64,000 bases of DNA, from NCBI GenBank assembly GCA_003963115.1, contig RXJQ01000058.1:1-64000 (forward strand). The letters run 5' to 3'. The DNA comes from Burkholderiales bacterium (GTDB taxonomy: Bacteria; Pseudomonadota; Gammaproteobacteria; Burkholderiales; Burkholderiaceae_C). A program made the position numbers and the translations under genes. Position 1 is the stretch's first letter; every line of letters starts with the position of its first letter. The notes beneath the pieces are model-generated. The model did no database searches. It was given only the letters and a program-made list of their open reading frames with translations, and was not told the origin of the DNA. Below, in pieces: positions 6,795-14,729 of the stretch.

Positions 6795-7570
6795 CGGGTG
6801 ACAAAGCGCTCTGGCGCAGCAGGTTTGCGGATGAAGGGCACGCGCTTGAGCCACAGGCGCAGCGCTTGCCAATGGATGCGCAGGATCACGCCCAGGGTCA
6901 TCATGGGCATGCCGAAAAAGGCGTGACGCAGGCTGGCGGCGTTCAGTGGTACCAGCCGGCCGCCGAGGCTGGTCTGCAGCAGCGGGCCTTGTGCGTCCAG
7001 CAGGTCGATGCGAACGAGGTGCAGTGGGCCTTTGGGTGTCTGAGATTGCTGGAAGCGAAAGCGGTATTGCCCATCGGTGCGGCAAAAGGGAGAGACATGG
7101 AAGACCTTGTCGGCGATCAGGTCGCGGCCCCAGCCCAGCGAAGGGCCACTCAGCAAATAGCCATGCCGTTCACCGAAGGTGTTGTTCACCTCGGCCAGCA
7201 CGGCCACCAGTTCGCCATTGGCCCGATGGGCGTACCAGAAGCTCACGGGCTTGAAGGCATAGCCCAGGACGCGGGGGTAGGTTTGCAGCCAGATCTCGCC
7301 ATCGGCGTCGGTGATGCCTTCCTGCCTGAGCAACTGCTCGAACCAGGCGAGGGCATCAGGGCCGCCTTCGCCATGATCGGCATCATGGAAACTGATGGCG
7401 CCCCAGCGGTTGCGGGCCAGGCTGGCGTGCGCTTGCGCTCTCAAAGAACGCATCGGCAGCATGAGGAAGTAGCTGCCGTAATGGAAGGCATGCGCTTGAG
7501 GGCGCAGGCGCCGGTGCCAGACCCGGCCAAAGCCGATCTGCGCTTCATGATGTGGCATCACGCAGGTCAT
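6791..7570 (-). CDS. DUF1365 family protein
   Basis: 259 residues; recognised by HRRLRPQAHAFHYGSYFLML near the N-terminus, GYAFKPVSFWYAH in the middle and KVFHVSPFC later, the conserved blocks of DUF1365. A hydrophobic C-terminal segment (MMTLGVILRIHWQALRLWL) suggests membrane attachment. The family is almost always found between a flavin amine oxidase and a CFA-like methyltransferase, exactly as here, with ATGA overlaps on both sides. Its biochemical activity is not established as far as I know. Confidence 0.85.
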   Translation of the reverse strand: MTCVMPHHEAQIGFGRVWHRRLRPQAHAFHYGSYFLMLPMRSLRAQAHASLARNRWGAISFHDADHGEGGPDALAWFEQLLRQEGITDADGEIWLQTYPRVLGYAFKPVSFWYAHRANGELVAVLAEVNNTFGERHGYLLSGPSLGWGRDLIADKVFHVSPFCRTDGQYRFRFQQSQTPKGPLHLVRIDLLDAQGPLLQTSLGGRLVPLNAASLRHAFFGMPMMTLGVILRIHWQALRLWLKRVPFIRKPAAPERFVTR

Positions 7571-8886
7571 GCCGCCCCCTGCAGGGCCGGTGCCTGCCAG
7601 CCAGCTTGCGCAGCCAGCAGTTGACTGGCCGCTTCCACGCCAGAGCGCCAGCCGTCTTCATGGAAGCCATAGCCGCACCAGGCGCCGCAAAACCATGTCC
7701 GCCGATGACCTTGCAGGGCAGGCACCCGGCGCTGGGCTTCGATGGCGGCCAGATCGAACACCGGGTGGGCGTACTCGATGCGTTGGTGCACCTGTTGTTC
7801 ATTGATCGGGCGGCTCGGGTTGAGCGAGACGATCACGGGTTGATGCCAGGGCAGAGGCTGTAGCAGGTTGATGAGGTAGTGCAGGCACACTCGGGCTTGC
7901 TCCTGCTGGTCATCCGTGGCGCGCTCGTAGTTCCAGGCCGCCCAGGCGGCTCGGCTTCGCGGCAGCACGCTGGTGTCGGTGTGCAGCACGGCCATGTTGT
8001 GCTGATAGCGGATGGCGCCCAGTACCTCGCGCTCTTGACCGCTGGCGCCTGCGCCAAGCAAGGCCAGCGCCTGGTCGCTGTGGCAGGCCAGCACGACGGC
8101 ATCGAAGGACTCGGCTCCTTCGGGTGTCTGGAGCAGCACGCCGTGTTCGAGCCGCGTGAGCCCCAGCACCGGGCAGCGCAGCCGGCGGTCGGTGATGCGT
8201 TCCAGCAGCTTTTGCACGTAGTGCCGCGAACCGCCCCGCACCGTGTGCCACTGAGGCCGGTTGGTGATCTGGATGAGCCCGTGGTTGTGGCAAAAGCGGA
8301 TCATGGTGGCCACGGGAAAGCGCAACATCTGCTCGGTCGGGCAGGACCAGATGCAGCCGATCATGGGCAGGAAATAGTGCGAACGAAAGGCCTGGCTGAA
8401 GCCGTGCTCGTCCAGGAAGGCTGCGATGGACTGGTGCAGCTCGTTGTCGGCCTGTCGCTCGGCGATGCCGGTGCACAAACGGTTGAACCGCACGATGTCG
8501 GCCAGCATGCGCCAAAAGCCGGGGCGCAGCAGGTTGCGGCGCTGCGCGAACACCGAGCTGATCGAGTTGCCACTCCATTCCAGCGACGGCCCGCGCGCGC
8601 CGTTGGCCGGCACCTGCACGGAAAACGACATGTCCGACGGTGCGGTGTCGATACCCAGGTCGGCGAACAGCCGGGTCAGGCCCGGGTAGGTGCGGTGGTT
8701 GAACACCAGAAATCCGGTGTCGACGCCATGGGTGATGCCCTCCAAAGTCAAGTCGACCGTGTTGGCATGCCCGCCAAAGTGGGCGCCGGCTTCGAACAGG
8801 CTGACCTGCAAGTGAGACTGGGCACTGAGTTGCCAGGCCGCAGCCAGCCCTCCCACACCTGATCCAACAACAGCAACACGGTACAT
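7567..8886 (-). CDS. FAD-dependent amine-oxidase-family oxidoreductase
   Basis: 439 residues from the ATG at 8886 (MYRVAVVGSGVGGLAAAWQL); this start places the dinucleotide-binding GxGxxG loop at residues 8-13, and upstream codons lie in the operator region. The family (desaturase/phytoene-dehydrogenase/amine-oxidase fold) includes the flavoprotein paired with DUF1365 and CFA-like enzymes. HGVDTGFLVFNHRTYPGL and FCGAWCGYGFHEDGWRSG match the substrate and C-terminal FAD regions. First gene of the operon. It probably oxidises (desaturates) a fatty-acyl chain before or after methylation; in Rhodobacter a comparable gene pair serves the singlet-oxygen response. Confidence 0.8.
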   Translation of the reverse strand: MYRVAVVGSGVGGLAAAWQLSAQSHLQVSLFEAGAHFGGHANTVDLTLEGITHGVDTGFLVFNHRTYPGLTRLFADLGIDTAPSDMSFSVQVPANGARGPSLEWSGNSISSVFAQRRNLLRPGFWRMLADIVRFNRLCTGIAERQADNELHQSIAAFLDEHGFSQAFRSHYFLPMIGCIWSCPTEQMLRFPVATMIRFCHNHGLIQITNRPQWHTVRGGSRHYVQKLLERITDRRLRCPVLGLTRLEHGVLLQTPEGAESFDAVVLACHSDQALALLGAGASGQEREVLGAIRYQHNMAVLHTDTSVLPRSRAAWAAWNYERATDDQQEQARVCLHYLINLLQPLPWHQPVIVSLNPSRPINEQQVHQRIEYAHPVFDLAAIEAQRRVPALQGHRRTWFCGAWCGYGFHEDGWRSGVEAASQLLAAQAGWQAPALQGAA

Positions 8887-8921
8887 GGCTACCCTCAAAT
8901 GAACGATCCGGATCAATACGT

Positions 8922-8955
8922 GAACTGATTAGTTCAAAATATAACTGAATAGTAT
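8922..8955. promoter_or_regulatory. Two tandem TetR-type operator candidates
   Basis: Between the divergent amine-oxidase and TetR genes lie GAACTGATTAGTTC (8922-8935, arms TGAACT/AGTTCA when extended by one base) and TAACTGAATAGTAT (8942-8955). The two copies share AACTGAxTAGT and are 20 bp apart, about two helical turns. TetR regulators normally bind such palindromes in the divergent promoter and control both genes. A further palindrome GATCCGGATC lies at 8905-8914. Confidence 0.6.
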
Positions 8956-9000
8956 CCATTTTGCACTGTGGGGTATTTTCCATGGCCCGATCCGTCTACA

Positions 9001-9636
9001 ATGGAGCCCATGACTGCCCGAGCCTCCATCCGACAACAGCTTCAGCGCGTGCGCGAGGAAGCCATCGTGGTGGCCGTCAACCGCTTGTTGGCGACCAAGG
9101 GTTATGACGCCATGACGGTTGATGAGGTGGCCGCCGAAGCCGGCATGGCCAAGGCCAGCCTGTACAAGCTGTTCACGTCCAAGGAAGAACTGGCCGGTGC
9201 AGCCATGGTGGCGGCGCTGGAACGCGCGCTGGACTTTGTGGATGGGCTGCGAGCGGAGGCGGCGCGCTCGGATGGCGCCATTGATTCGCTGTCGCAGCTC
9301 AAGGCGGTGACGCGCTGGGCGATGCTGAGCCAGCTTGAAGGTGAAATGCCTGCACTGCCTTCGCAGAACTCCAGCCTGAGCGCTTCATTGCAGGCCAATG
9401 ACGCCTACATGGACAAGTTGATTGCCTTGAGCAACAAGCTCGGCATCTGGATCGCCGACGCCCAGGCCAGGGGTAAGCTCAACCCGGCGCTGCCTGCTGA
9501 GTTGCTGCTCTACACCCTGTTTGCCCGGGCTTGCGATCCGGTGGTGGGGATGCTCAAGGCCTCCGGCCAGTACACGAATAAGCAGATCCTTGATTGGGTG
9601 GAGTCGGCCACCTTCAATGGGCTGGCTGCGCGCTAG
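9001..9636 (+). CDS. TetR/AcrR family transcriptional regulator
   Basis: 211 residues from ATG 9001 (a second ATG at 9010 is equally possible); upstream frame is promoter DNA. The N-terminal helix-turn-helix is ATKGYDAMTVDEVAAEAG followed by MAKASLYKLFTSKEEL, standard for the family. The C-terminal ligand-binding domain has no recognisable ligand signature. Divergent from, and 114 bp away from, the lipid operon, so it most likely represses that operon in response to a fatty-acid or lipid ligand. Convergent with the GT41 gene. Confidence 0.85.
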   Translation: MEPMTARASIRQQLQRVREEAIVVAVNRLLATKGYDAMTVDEVAAEAGMAKASLYKLFTSKEELAGAAMVAALERALDFVDGLRAEAARSDGAIDSLSQLKAVTRWAMLSQLEGEMPALPSQNSSLSASLQANDAYMDKLIALSNKLGIWIADAQARGKLNPALPAELLLYTLFARACDPVVGMLKASGQYTNKQILDWVESATFNGLAAR

Positions 9637-9644
9637 GGTTGCCT

Positions 9645-11498
9645 TCACGGTCCGGGGGGCGTTTGCCGCAAGGCCTGGGCGATGAGTTCGTCGGCAGGGA
9701 AAAGCGCTCGACACTGCTGCCACATGCCTCGCAAGGCCTGCTCGAAATGCCGTGCGAAGCGGTCTGCGTCGAACAGCGGCGAGGCCTTGAGCTGTTCACG
9801 CAAGCGGCCGCGCAGGCTGGCCAACTGCTGCACATCCGTGCTGAGGCTGATGGCGCGGGCTACGTAGTCGTCGGCATCGTTGGCGACATACGCCGGCAGC
9901 CCCGCATTCATCATCATGCCAACCCCTTGCCGGGCCACGAGCTGGCGTCCGGCGAGGGTCAGCACGGGCACCCCCATCCACAGGCTTTCGGCGCTGGTGG
10001 TGCCACCGGTGAAAGGGAAAGGGTCCAGGGCGATGTCCACCTGGCCATACGCGGCCAGGTAGTCTGCACGCGGCGACAAGCCCTCCAGCGTCAACCGGGT
10101 TTCGTCGATGTCATGCTGCGCAAAGCGCTTGAGCACATCTTGCCGAATGCCTGCGTCGCCCAACTGCTTGGCCTTGAGCAGCAGCCCGCTGCCGTCAACG
10201 GCGTGCAGTACCTTCGCCCACAAGGCCACCACCTCGGCATTGAGCTTGCTCAGGTTGTTGAAGCAGCCAAACGTGATGTGGCCCTTGTGGAGTGCAGGCA
10301 GTGGCGCTACGGGCACGTTGTCATCAGGTGGCGTGAAGCACAGCCTGGTCTCGGGCAGGCGCCAGACCTGTTCAGTGAAATGGCGCTCTTCTGACGCGGG
10401 CAGTGTCCAGGGGTCGGCGATGAAATAGTCAATGGCCCGCACGCCTGTGGTCGCGAAGTAGCCCACCCATGTGGCCTGAACCGGGGCGGGCTTCAAGGCG
10501 AACAGGGGCAGGCGGTTGTGCGCTGAATGGCCCGAGAGGTCGATCAGGATGTCGATGGCGTCTTGTCGTATCAGCTCGGCCAGTTGGCGATCGGGCATGC
10601 CCGTCACCTGGCGCCAGGCCTGGCACGAGGTCTTGATGCGTTCGGTCACCTCATCGGTACGGGTGTGGCTGGCGTAGACGACGATGCCCAACTTGCACTC
10701 GGGCTGTCGAGACAGGGCTGCGAGCACGCCTTCCACGAAGTAGCCCACGGGGTGGCGGCTGAGGTCGCCTGAGACCAGGCCCACGCGCAATGGGCGCTGT
10801 GCGTCCCGTGTGTTGGCCCAGTCGGTGAAAGGCACGCCGCGCTTTGCCACGAGTTCGCCGTAACCACGGGCTTCGGCCAGCAAGGCATCGGGGTCTTGCT
10901 GGGGCAGGTAGTTGTGGGCAAAGAGCAGGTTGCTGTAGGCGTCGGTGAAGTCGGGCCTGTGTTGGAGTGCTTGCCGGTAGCTGGCCAGCGCTTCATTCAA
11001 CTGCCCCAGTTCTTGCAAAGCGATGCCCAGGTTGTTGTGGGCTGCGGCGAGGTCAGGCTTGATGCGCAAGGCTTGGCGGTAACTGGCCACGGCTTCTATC
11101 AGCTTGCCGCTGTCTTTCAAGACGATGCCCAGGTTGTAGTGCGCATCGGCGGCATCAGGCTTGAGCGCCAAGGCCCGTCGATAGCAGCCAATGGCTTCTT
11201 CATACCGGCCCGCATCACGCAGCGCATTGCCCAAGTTGCCTTGGGCCTCCACGTCGTTGGGCAACAGGGTGGCGGCTTGTTCAAGGGCTTGCAGTGCGTC
11301 CTTGCCTTGAACCAACAGGGCCGTTCCGAAGATCTTCCAGACCATGCCCGACTCAGGGTGCAAGCCGACGAGCAGGCGTGCACGGGTCTCCAGTTCCACA
11401 TAGCGGCCTGTGTTGAACAACTGGCTCAGGAGCTGTGCTTCGTCACGCGACAGTGGCGATGGCTTGGGGGCGGCAGAGGCGTGTTTGGCTTTTTTCAT
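9645..11498 (-). CDS. TPR-containing GT41 (O-GlcNAc transferase/SPINDLY-like) protein
   Basis: 617 residues. Residues about 15-225 are five to six TPR units (for example GRYEEAIGCYRRALALKP, DAADAHYNLGIVLKDSGKL). Residues about 235-610 are the GT41 catalytic region: GYFVEGVLAAL, LIDLSGHSAHNRL (family His), QATWVGYFATTG, ITFGCFNNLSKL and DPFPFTGGTTSAESLWMG for the nucleotide-sugar site. Relatives transfer a sugar to Ser/Thr or Asn of proteins in the cytoplasm. The gene stands alone, convergent with tetR and divergent from the secreted cytochrome gene. Acceptor protein unknown. Confidence 0.85.
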   Translation of the reverse strand: MKKAKHASAAPKPSPLSRDEAQLLSQLFNTGRYVELETRARLLVGLHPESGMVWKIFGTALLVQGKDALQALEQAATLLPNDVEAQGNLGNALRDAGRYEEAIGCYRRALALKPDAADAHYNLGIVLKDSGKLIEAVASYRQALRIKPDLAAAHNNLGIALQELGQLNEALASYRQALQHRPDFTDAYSNLLFAHNYLPQQDPDALLAEARGYGELVAKRGVPFTDWANTRDAQRPLRVGLVSGDLSRHPVGYFVEGVLAALSRQPECKLGIVVYASHTRTDEVTERIKTSCQAWRQVTGMPDRQLAELIRQDAIDILIDLSGHSAHNRLPLFALKPAPVQATWVGYFATTGVRAIDYFIADPWTLPASEERHFTEQVWRLPETRLCFTPPDDNVPVAPLPALHKGHITFGCFNNLSKLNAEVVALWAKVLHAVDGSGLLLKAKQLGDAGIRQDVLKRFAQHDIDETRLTLEGLSPRADYLAAYGQVDIALDPFPFTGGTTSAESLWMGVPVLTLAGRQLVARQGVGMMMNAGLPAYVANDADDYVARAISLSTDVQQLASLRGRLREQLKASPLFDADRFARHFEQALRGMWQQCRALFPADELIAQALRQTPPGP

Positions 11499-11702
11499 GA
11501 GGGCAGTGTTGGGCTTAACCGCTTGTGGTTACGACCATGGTTTTCCATGATGAATTAAATGCATCAAGTTCAATTTTTCAACCTCATACAGGGGGGATAC
11601 AGGACGAAAACACGCGCTTCCCTTCTTCCATCCCTTGTTGTCGTTTTTTAGATTGAGGACGTGCATTTTGATTCGACGACACGAGCACGAGGAGACCGCA
11701 CC

Positions 11703-14564
11703 ATGACTACCCCTTGCACCAGCCCAGGCGGGCGAACCCGACCATGGCGACGCGTTGGCGCTGCCGCACTGGCAGCCCTGTCCCTGTCATTGGTCGCGAT
11801 GATGCCGCAAGCCGCACAGGCCGCATCACCGTCTTTCATCGCATTTGAGAGCGGGCAGGTCAGGCCCCTGGCCATGTCATCTGATGGCACGCGCTTGTTC
11901 GCCGTGAACACGCCCAATGGCACGCTGGAGATCTTCAACATCACGCCGACGGGCTTGCAGTTGTTTGCCCGTGTGCCTGTTGGCATGGAGCCCGTGGCCG
12001 TGGCCTTGCGAAGCGACAACGAGGTATGGGTGGTCAACCACCTGTCCGACAGCGTCAGCGTGGTCAGCCTCGATGGCGCGCCGCGTGTGGTGCGCACCCT
12101 GTTGGTGGGCGATGAGCCGCGTGACATCGTGTTTGCCGGTTCACCTGCCAAAGCCTTCATCACCACGGCCCATCGTGGCCAGCAACTGACCGATCCCTCA
12201 CTGAGCGGTGTGCCGGGTGCAGGCGACCCCAAGATCACCACGCCCAGCATCGGTCGTGCGGATGTGTGGGTCTTCAACCCGGCCAGCCTGGGTAGTGCCA
12301 TGGGCGGCGTGCCTGTCCGCATCATGAGCTTCTTCGCCGACACGCCGCGTGCCCTGGCAGTGAGCCCTGATCACAACACGGTGTACGTGGCCGCCTTCCA
12401 GTCAGGCAACGAGACCTCATCGGTCAACGAGCAACTGATTTGCGACAGCTTTGATCTCAACAAGACCTGCACGGTGGTGGGCAAAACGATGCCGGGCGGT
12501 CGCCTGGGCCCGCAGACCAATGCCGAAGGCAAGCCTGCACCCAAGACCGGCATGATGGTCAAGTACAACCGTGCCACCGGGCACTGGGAAGACATCGTCG
12601 GGCGCAACTGGGATGCCGCCGTGCCCTACACCCTGCCCGACAAGGATGTGTTCGCCGTGGATGCCAATGCGCTGAGCGAGAAGCGCTTCTACCAGCATGT
12701 GGGCACCACGCTCTTCAACATGGTGGCCAACCCGGTGACAGGCAAACTCTACGTGAGCAACACCGAGGCCAACAACATGGCCCGCTTCGAAGGGCCGGGC
12801 AAATTCGGTGGCTCCACAGTGCAAGGCAAGATCGCCTTGTCGCGCGTGACGGTGATCGTGGACAACAACGTCATGCCCCGATACCTGAACAAGCACATCG
12901 ACTACACGAAGCTCGTCAGTGACCCGGCTTTTGATCCCACGGTGAAGGACCACAGCCTGGCCACGCCCACCGAGATGGCGGTGAGCAAGGACGGCCAGAC
13001 CTTGTACGTGGCGGCCTTCGGCTCCAGCCGCATCGGCGTGTTCAACACCAATGAGCTGGAGACCGACAGCTTCAACCCGCGCAAGGCCAGCAGCAACTAC
13101 ATCACGGTCAGTGGTGGCGGCCCCAGCGGCCTGGTGCTGGACGAGGCGCGTGGCCAGATGTATGTGATGACCCGCTTCGACAATGCCGTGAAGGTGGTCA
13201 ACCTGAGCACGCATGCCGAGGTGGCACAAGCGGCGCTGCCCAATCCCGAGCCGGATGCGGTGATCAAGGGGCGGCCGATGTTGTATGACGCACGGCGCTC
13301 GTCTTCCAACGGAGAGGCTTCTTGCGCAAGTTGCCACATCTTCGGTGACATGGACGCCCTGGCCTGGGACCTGGGCAACCCCGATGAGGTGGTGACCAAG
13401 AGCCCCATTCCCGGCAAGTTCACCGATGGCCTGCAGTTCCAGGGCGCCAAGATCATCTTCAATGTGAAGACCAAGATCAACGGCAGTGATGACCCCACCG
13501 ACTTCCACCCGATGAAGGGGCCGATGACCACGCAGACCTTGCGGGGCATGCGCAACTCGGGCGCGATGCACTGGCGTGGCGACCGCTCCAACGGCATCTA
13601 TGGTGTCTCGGCTTTCGATTCCACCGTGTCGTTCAAGAACTTCGCCGTGGCCTTTGCCGGCCTCTTGGGCAACCCCGCGCCCATGAGCGAAGCCGACATG
13701 CAGACCTTTGCCGACTTCATGTTGCAGGTGCAGATGCCGCCCAACCCCATCCGCAACCTGGATAACTCGCTGACGGCCTCCCAGCAGCGCGGCAAGGACT
13801 TCTACTTCGGCGACCGGCCGGCGGACGGCTTCAAACTGGTGCTGTTCGGCAAGTCGGTGCTCGCCAACAACAACTGCAATGGCTGCCACACAGTGGACCC
13901 ATCGCAAGGCAAGTTCGGCACGGGTGGCTTCCAGAGCTTCGAGGGCATCTCGCAGATCGTGAAGGTGCCGCAGTTGCGCAACCTGTACGCGAAGGTGGGG
14001 CGTTTCGGCGCGGCGGCCATTCCTTTTGCTGCGGCGCAGCCCACGGGCTTCCTGGGAGACCAGGTGCGTGGCTTTGGTTTCGTGCACGACGGCTCGGCCG
14101 ACACACTGGCGCACTTCTTCACGGTGCGGGTCTTCCAGCCGACCTTGAACTCGGGCTTCCCCCTGATCAACCCGGATGCCACGCGCAGCGATGTGTCTGA
14201 CTTCGTGCACGTGATGGACAGCGACCTGGCGCCCATCGTCGGGCAGCAGGTCACGCTGACATCGGCCAATGCGGCTGCTGTGGGGCCGCGCATCGACCTG
14301 CTGATCCAGCGCGCGAAGGCGCCGTTTGTGTCCAAGGAACTGGGCGGCAATGTCACAGAGTGCGACCTCGTGGCCCAGCTCGTGGAAGGCGGCACGCGCA
14401 AGGGCTATGTCTATGACCCGGCCAGTGCGCAGTTCGTGTCGGCCATGGACAGCACCCGCCGCACCGATGCCGCCCTGCGTGCGCTGGCCGCCACCGCTGG
14501 CCAGGAAGTGACCTACACCTGCACGCCGCCTGGTTCGGGCCGCCGCATCGCGTCGTCCAGCTGA
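11703..14564 (+). CDS. Secreted beta-propeller protein with two c-type haem sites
   Basis: 953 residues from ATG 11703, after GAGGAG; the longer frame lacks a signal. A Sec signal peptide (GAAALAALSLSLVAMMPQAAQA) is followed by YVTN/YncE-like propeller repeats (RPLAMSSDGTRLFAVNTPNG, TPTEMAVSKDGQTLYVAAFG, GPSGLVLDEARGQMYVMTRF) to about residue 520. The C-terminal half has haem motifs CASCH (541-545) and CNGCH (725-729) with LRGMRNSGAMHWRGDRS between them, as in di-haem peroxidase/MauG-like proteins. Probably a periplasmic or exported redox protein; substrate unknown. A strong terminator follows. Confidence 0.8.
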   Translation: MTTPCTSPGGRTRPWRRVGAAALAALSLSLVAMMPQAAQAASPSFIAFESGQVRPLAMSSDGTRLFAVNTPNGTLEIFNITPTGLQLFARVPVGMEPVAVALRSDNEVWVVNHLSDSVSVVSLDGAPRVVRTLLVGDEPRDIVFAGSPAKAFITTAHRGQQLTDPSLSGVPGAGDPKITTPSIGRADVWVFNPASLGSAMGGVPVRIMSFFADTPRALAVSPDHNTVYVAAFQSGNETSSVNEQLICDSFDLNKTCTVVGKTMPGGRLGPQTNAEGKPAPKTGMMVKYNRATGHWEDIVGRNWDAAVPYTLPDKDVFAVDANALSEKRFYQHVGTTLFNMVANPVTGKLYVSNTEANNMARFEGPGKFGGSTVQGKIALSRVTVIVDNNVMPRYLNKHIDYTKLVSDPAFDPTVKDHSLATPTEMAVSKDGQTLYVAAFGSSRIGVFNTNELETDSFNPRKASSNYITVSGGGPSGLVLDEARGQMYVMTRFDNAVKVVNLSTHAEVAQAALPNPEPDAVIKGRPMLYDARRSSSNGEASCASCHIFGDMDALAWDLGNPDEVVTKSPIPGKFTDGLQFQGAKIIFNVKTKINGSDDPTDFHPMKGPMTTQTLRGMRNSGAMHWRGDRSNGIYGVSAFDSTVSFKNFAVAFAGLLGNPAPMSEADMQTFADFMLQVQMPPNPIRNLDNSLTASQQRGKDFYFGDRPADGFKLVLFGKSVLANNNCNGCHTVDPSQGKFGTGGFQSFEGISQIVKVPQLRNLYAKVGRFGAAAIPFAAAQPTGFLGDQVRGFGFVHDGSADTLAHFFTVRVFQPTLNSGFPLINPDATRSDVSDFVHVMDSDLAPIVGQQVTLTSANAAAVGPRIDLLIQRAKAPFVSKELGGNVTECDLVAQLVEGGTRKGYVYDPASAQFVSAMDSTRRTDAALRALAATAGQEVTYTCTPPGSGRRIASSS

Positions 14565-14599
14565 GGTTCGAGCGCAAGACAAGCCATTCTCGTTTTCTT

Positions 14600-14638
14600 C
14601 GGCCCGCATGCTCTCCTCGGCGTGCGGGCCGTTTTTTT
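14600..14638 (+). terminator. Rho-independent terminator after the propeller-cytochrome gene
   Basis: CGGCCCGCA (14600-14608) pairs with TGCGGGCCG (14623-14631), followed by seven T. Perfect 9-bp GC-rich stem 36 bases after the stop codon. Confidence 0.9.
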
Positions 14639-14729
14639 GTTGGCGAGTGTTTCTCCCAGGCCGATTCAAGGCTGATCGGAAGGCCCAGCGATTAGGATGA
14701 GCGCCAAGATGCCATGAACCGCAACAAGC

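Noticed and set aside
8901-8914. TGATCC on the minus strand resembling a Rhodobacter RpoE -35 element
   Set aside because: A -10 at the right spacing would overlap the amine-oxidase start codon; no ECF sigma or ChrR gene is close.
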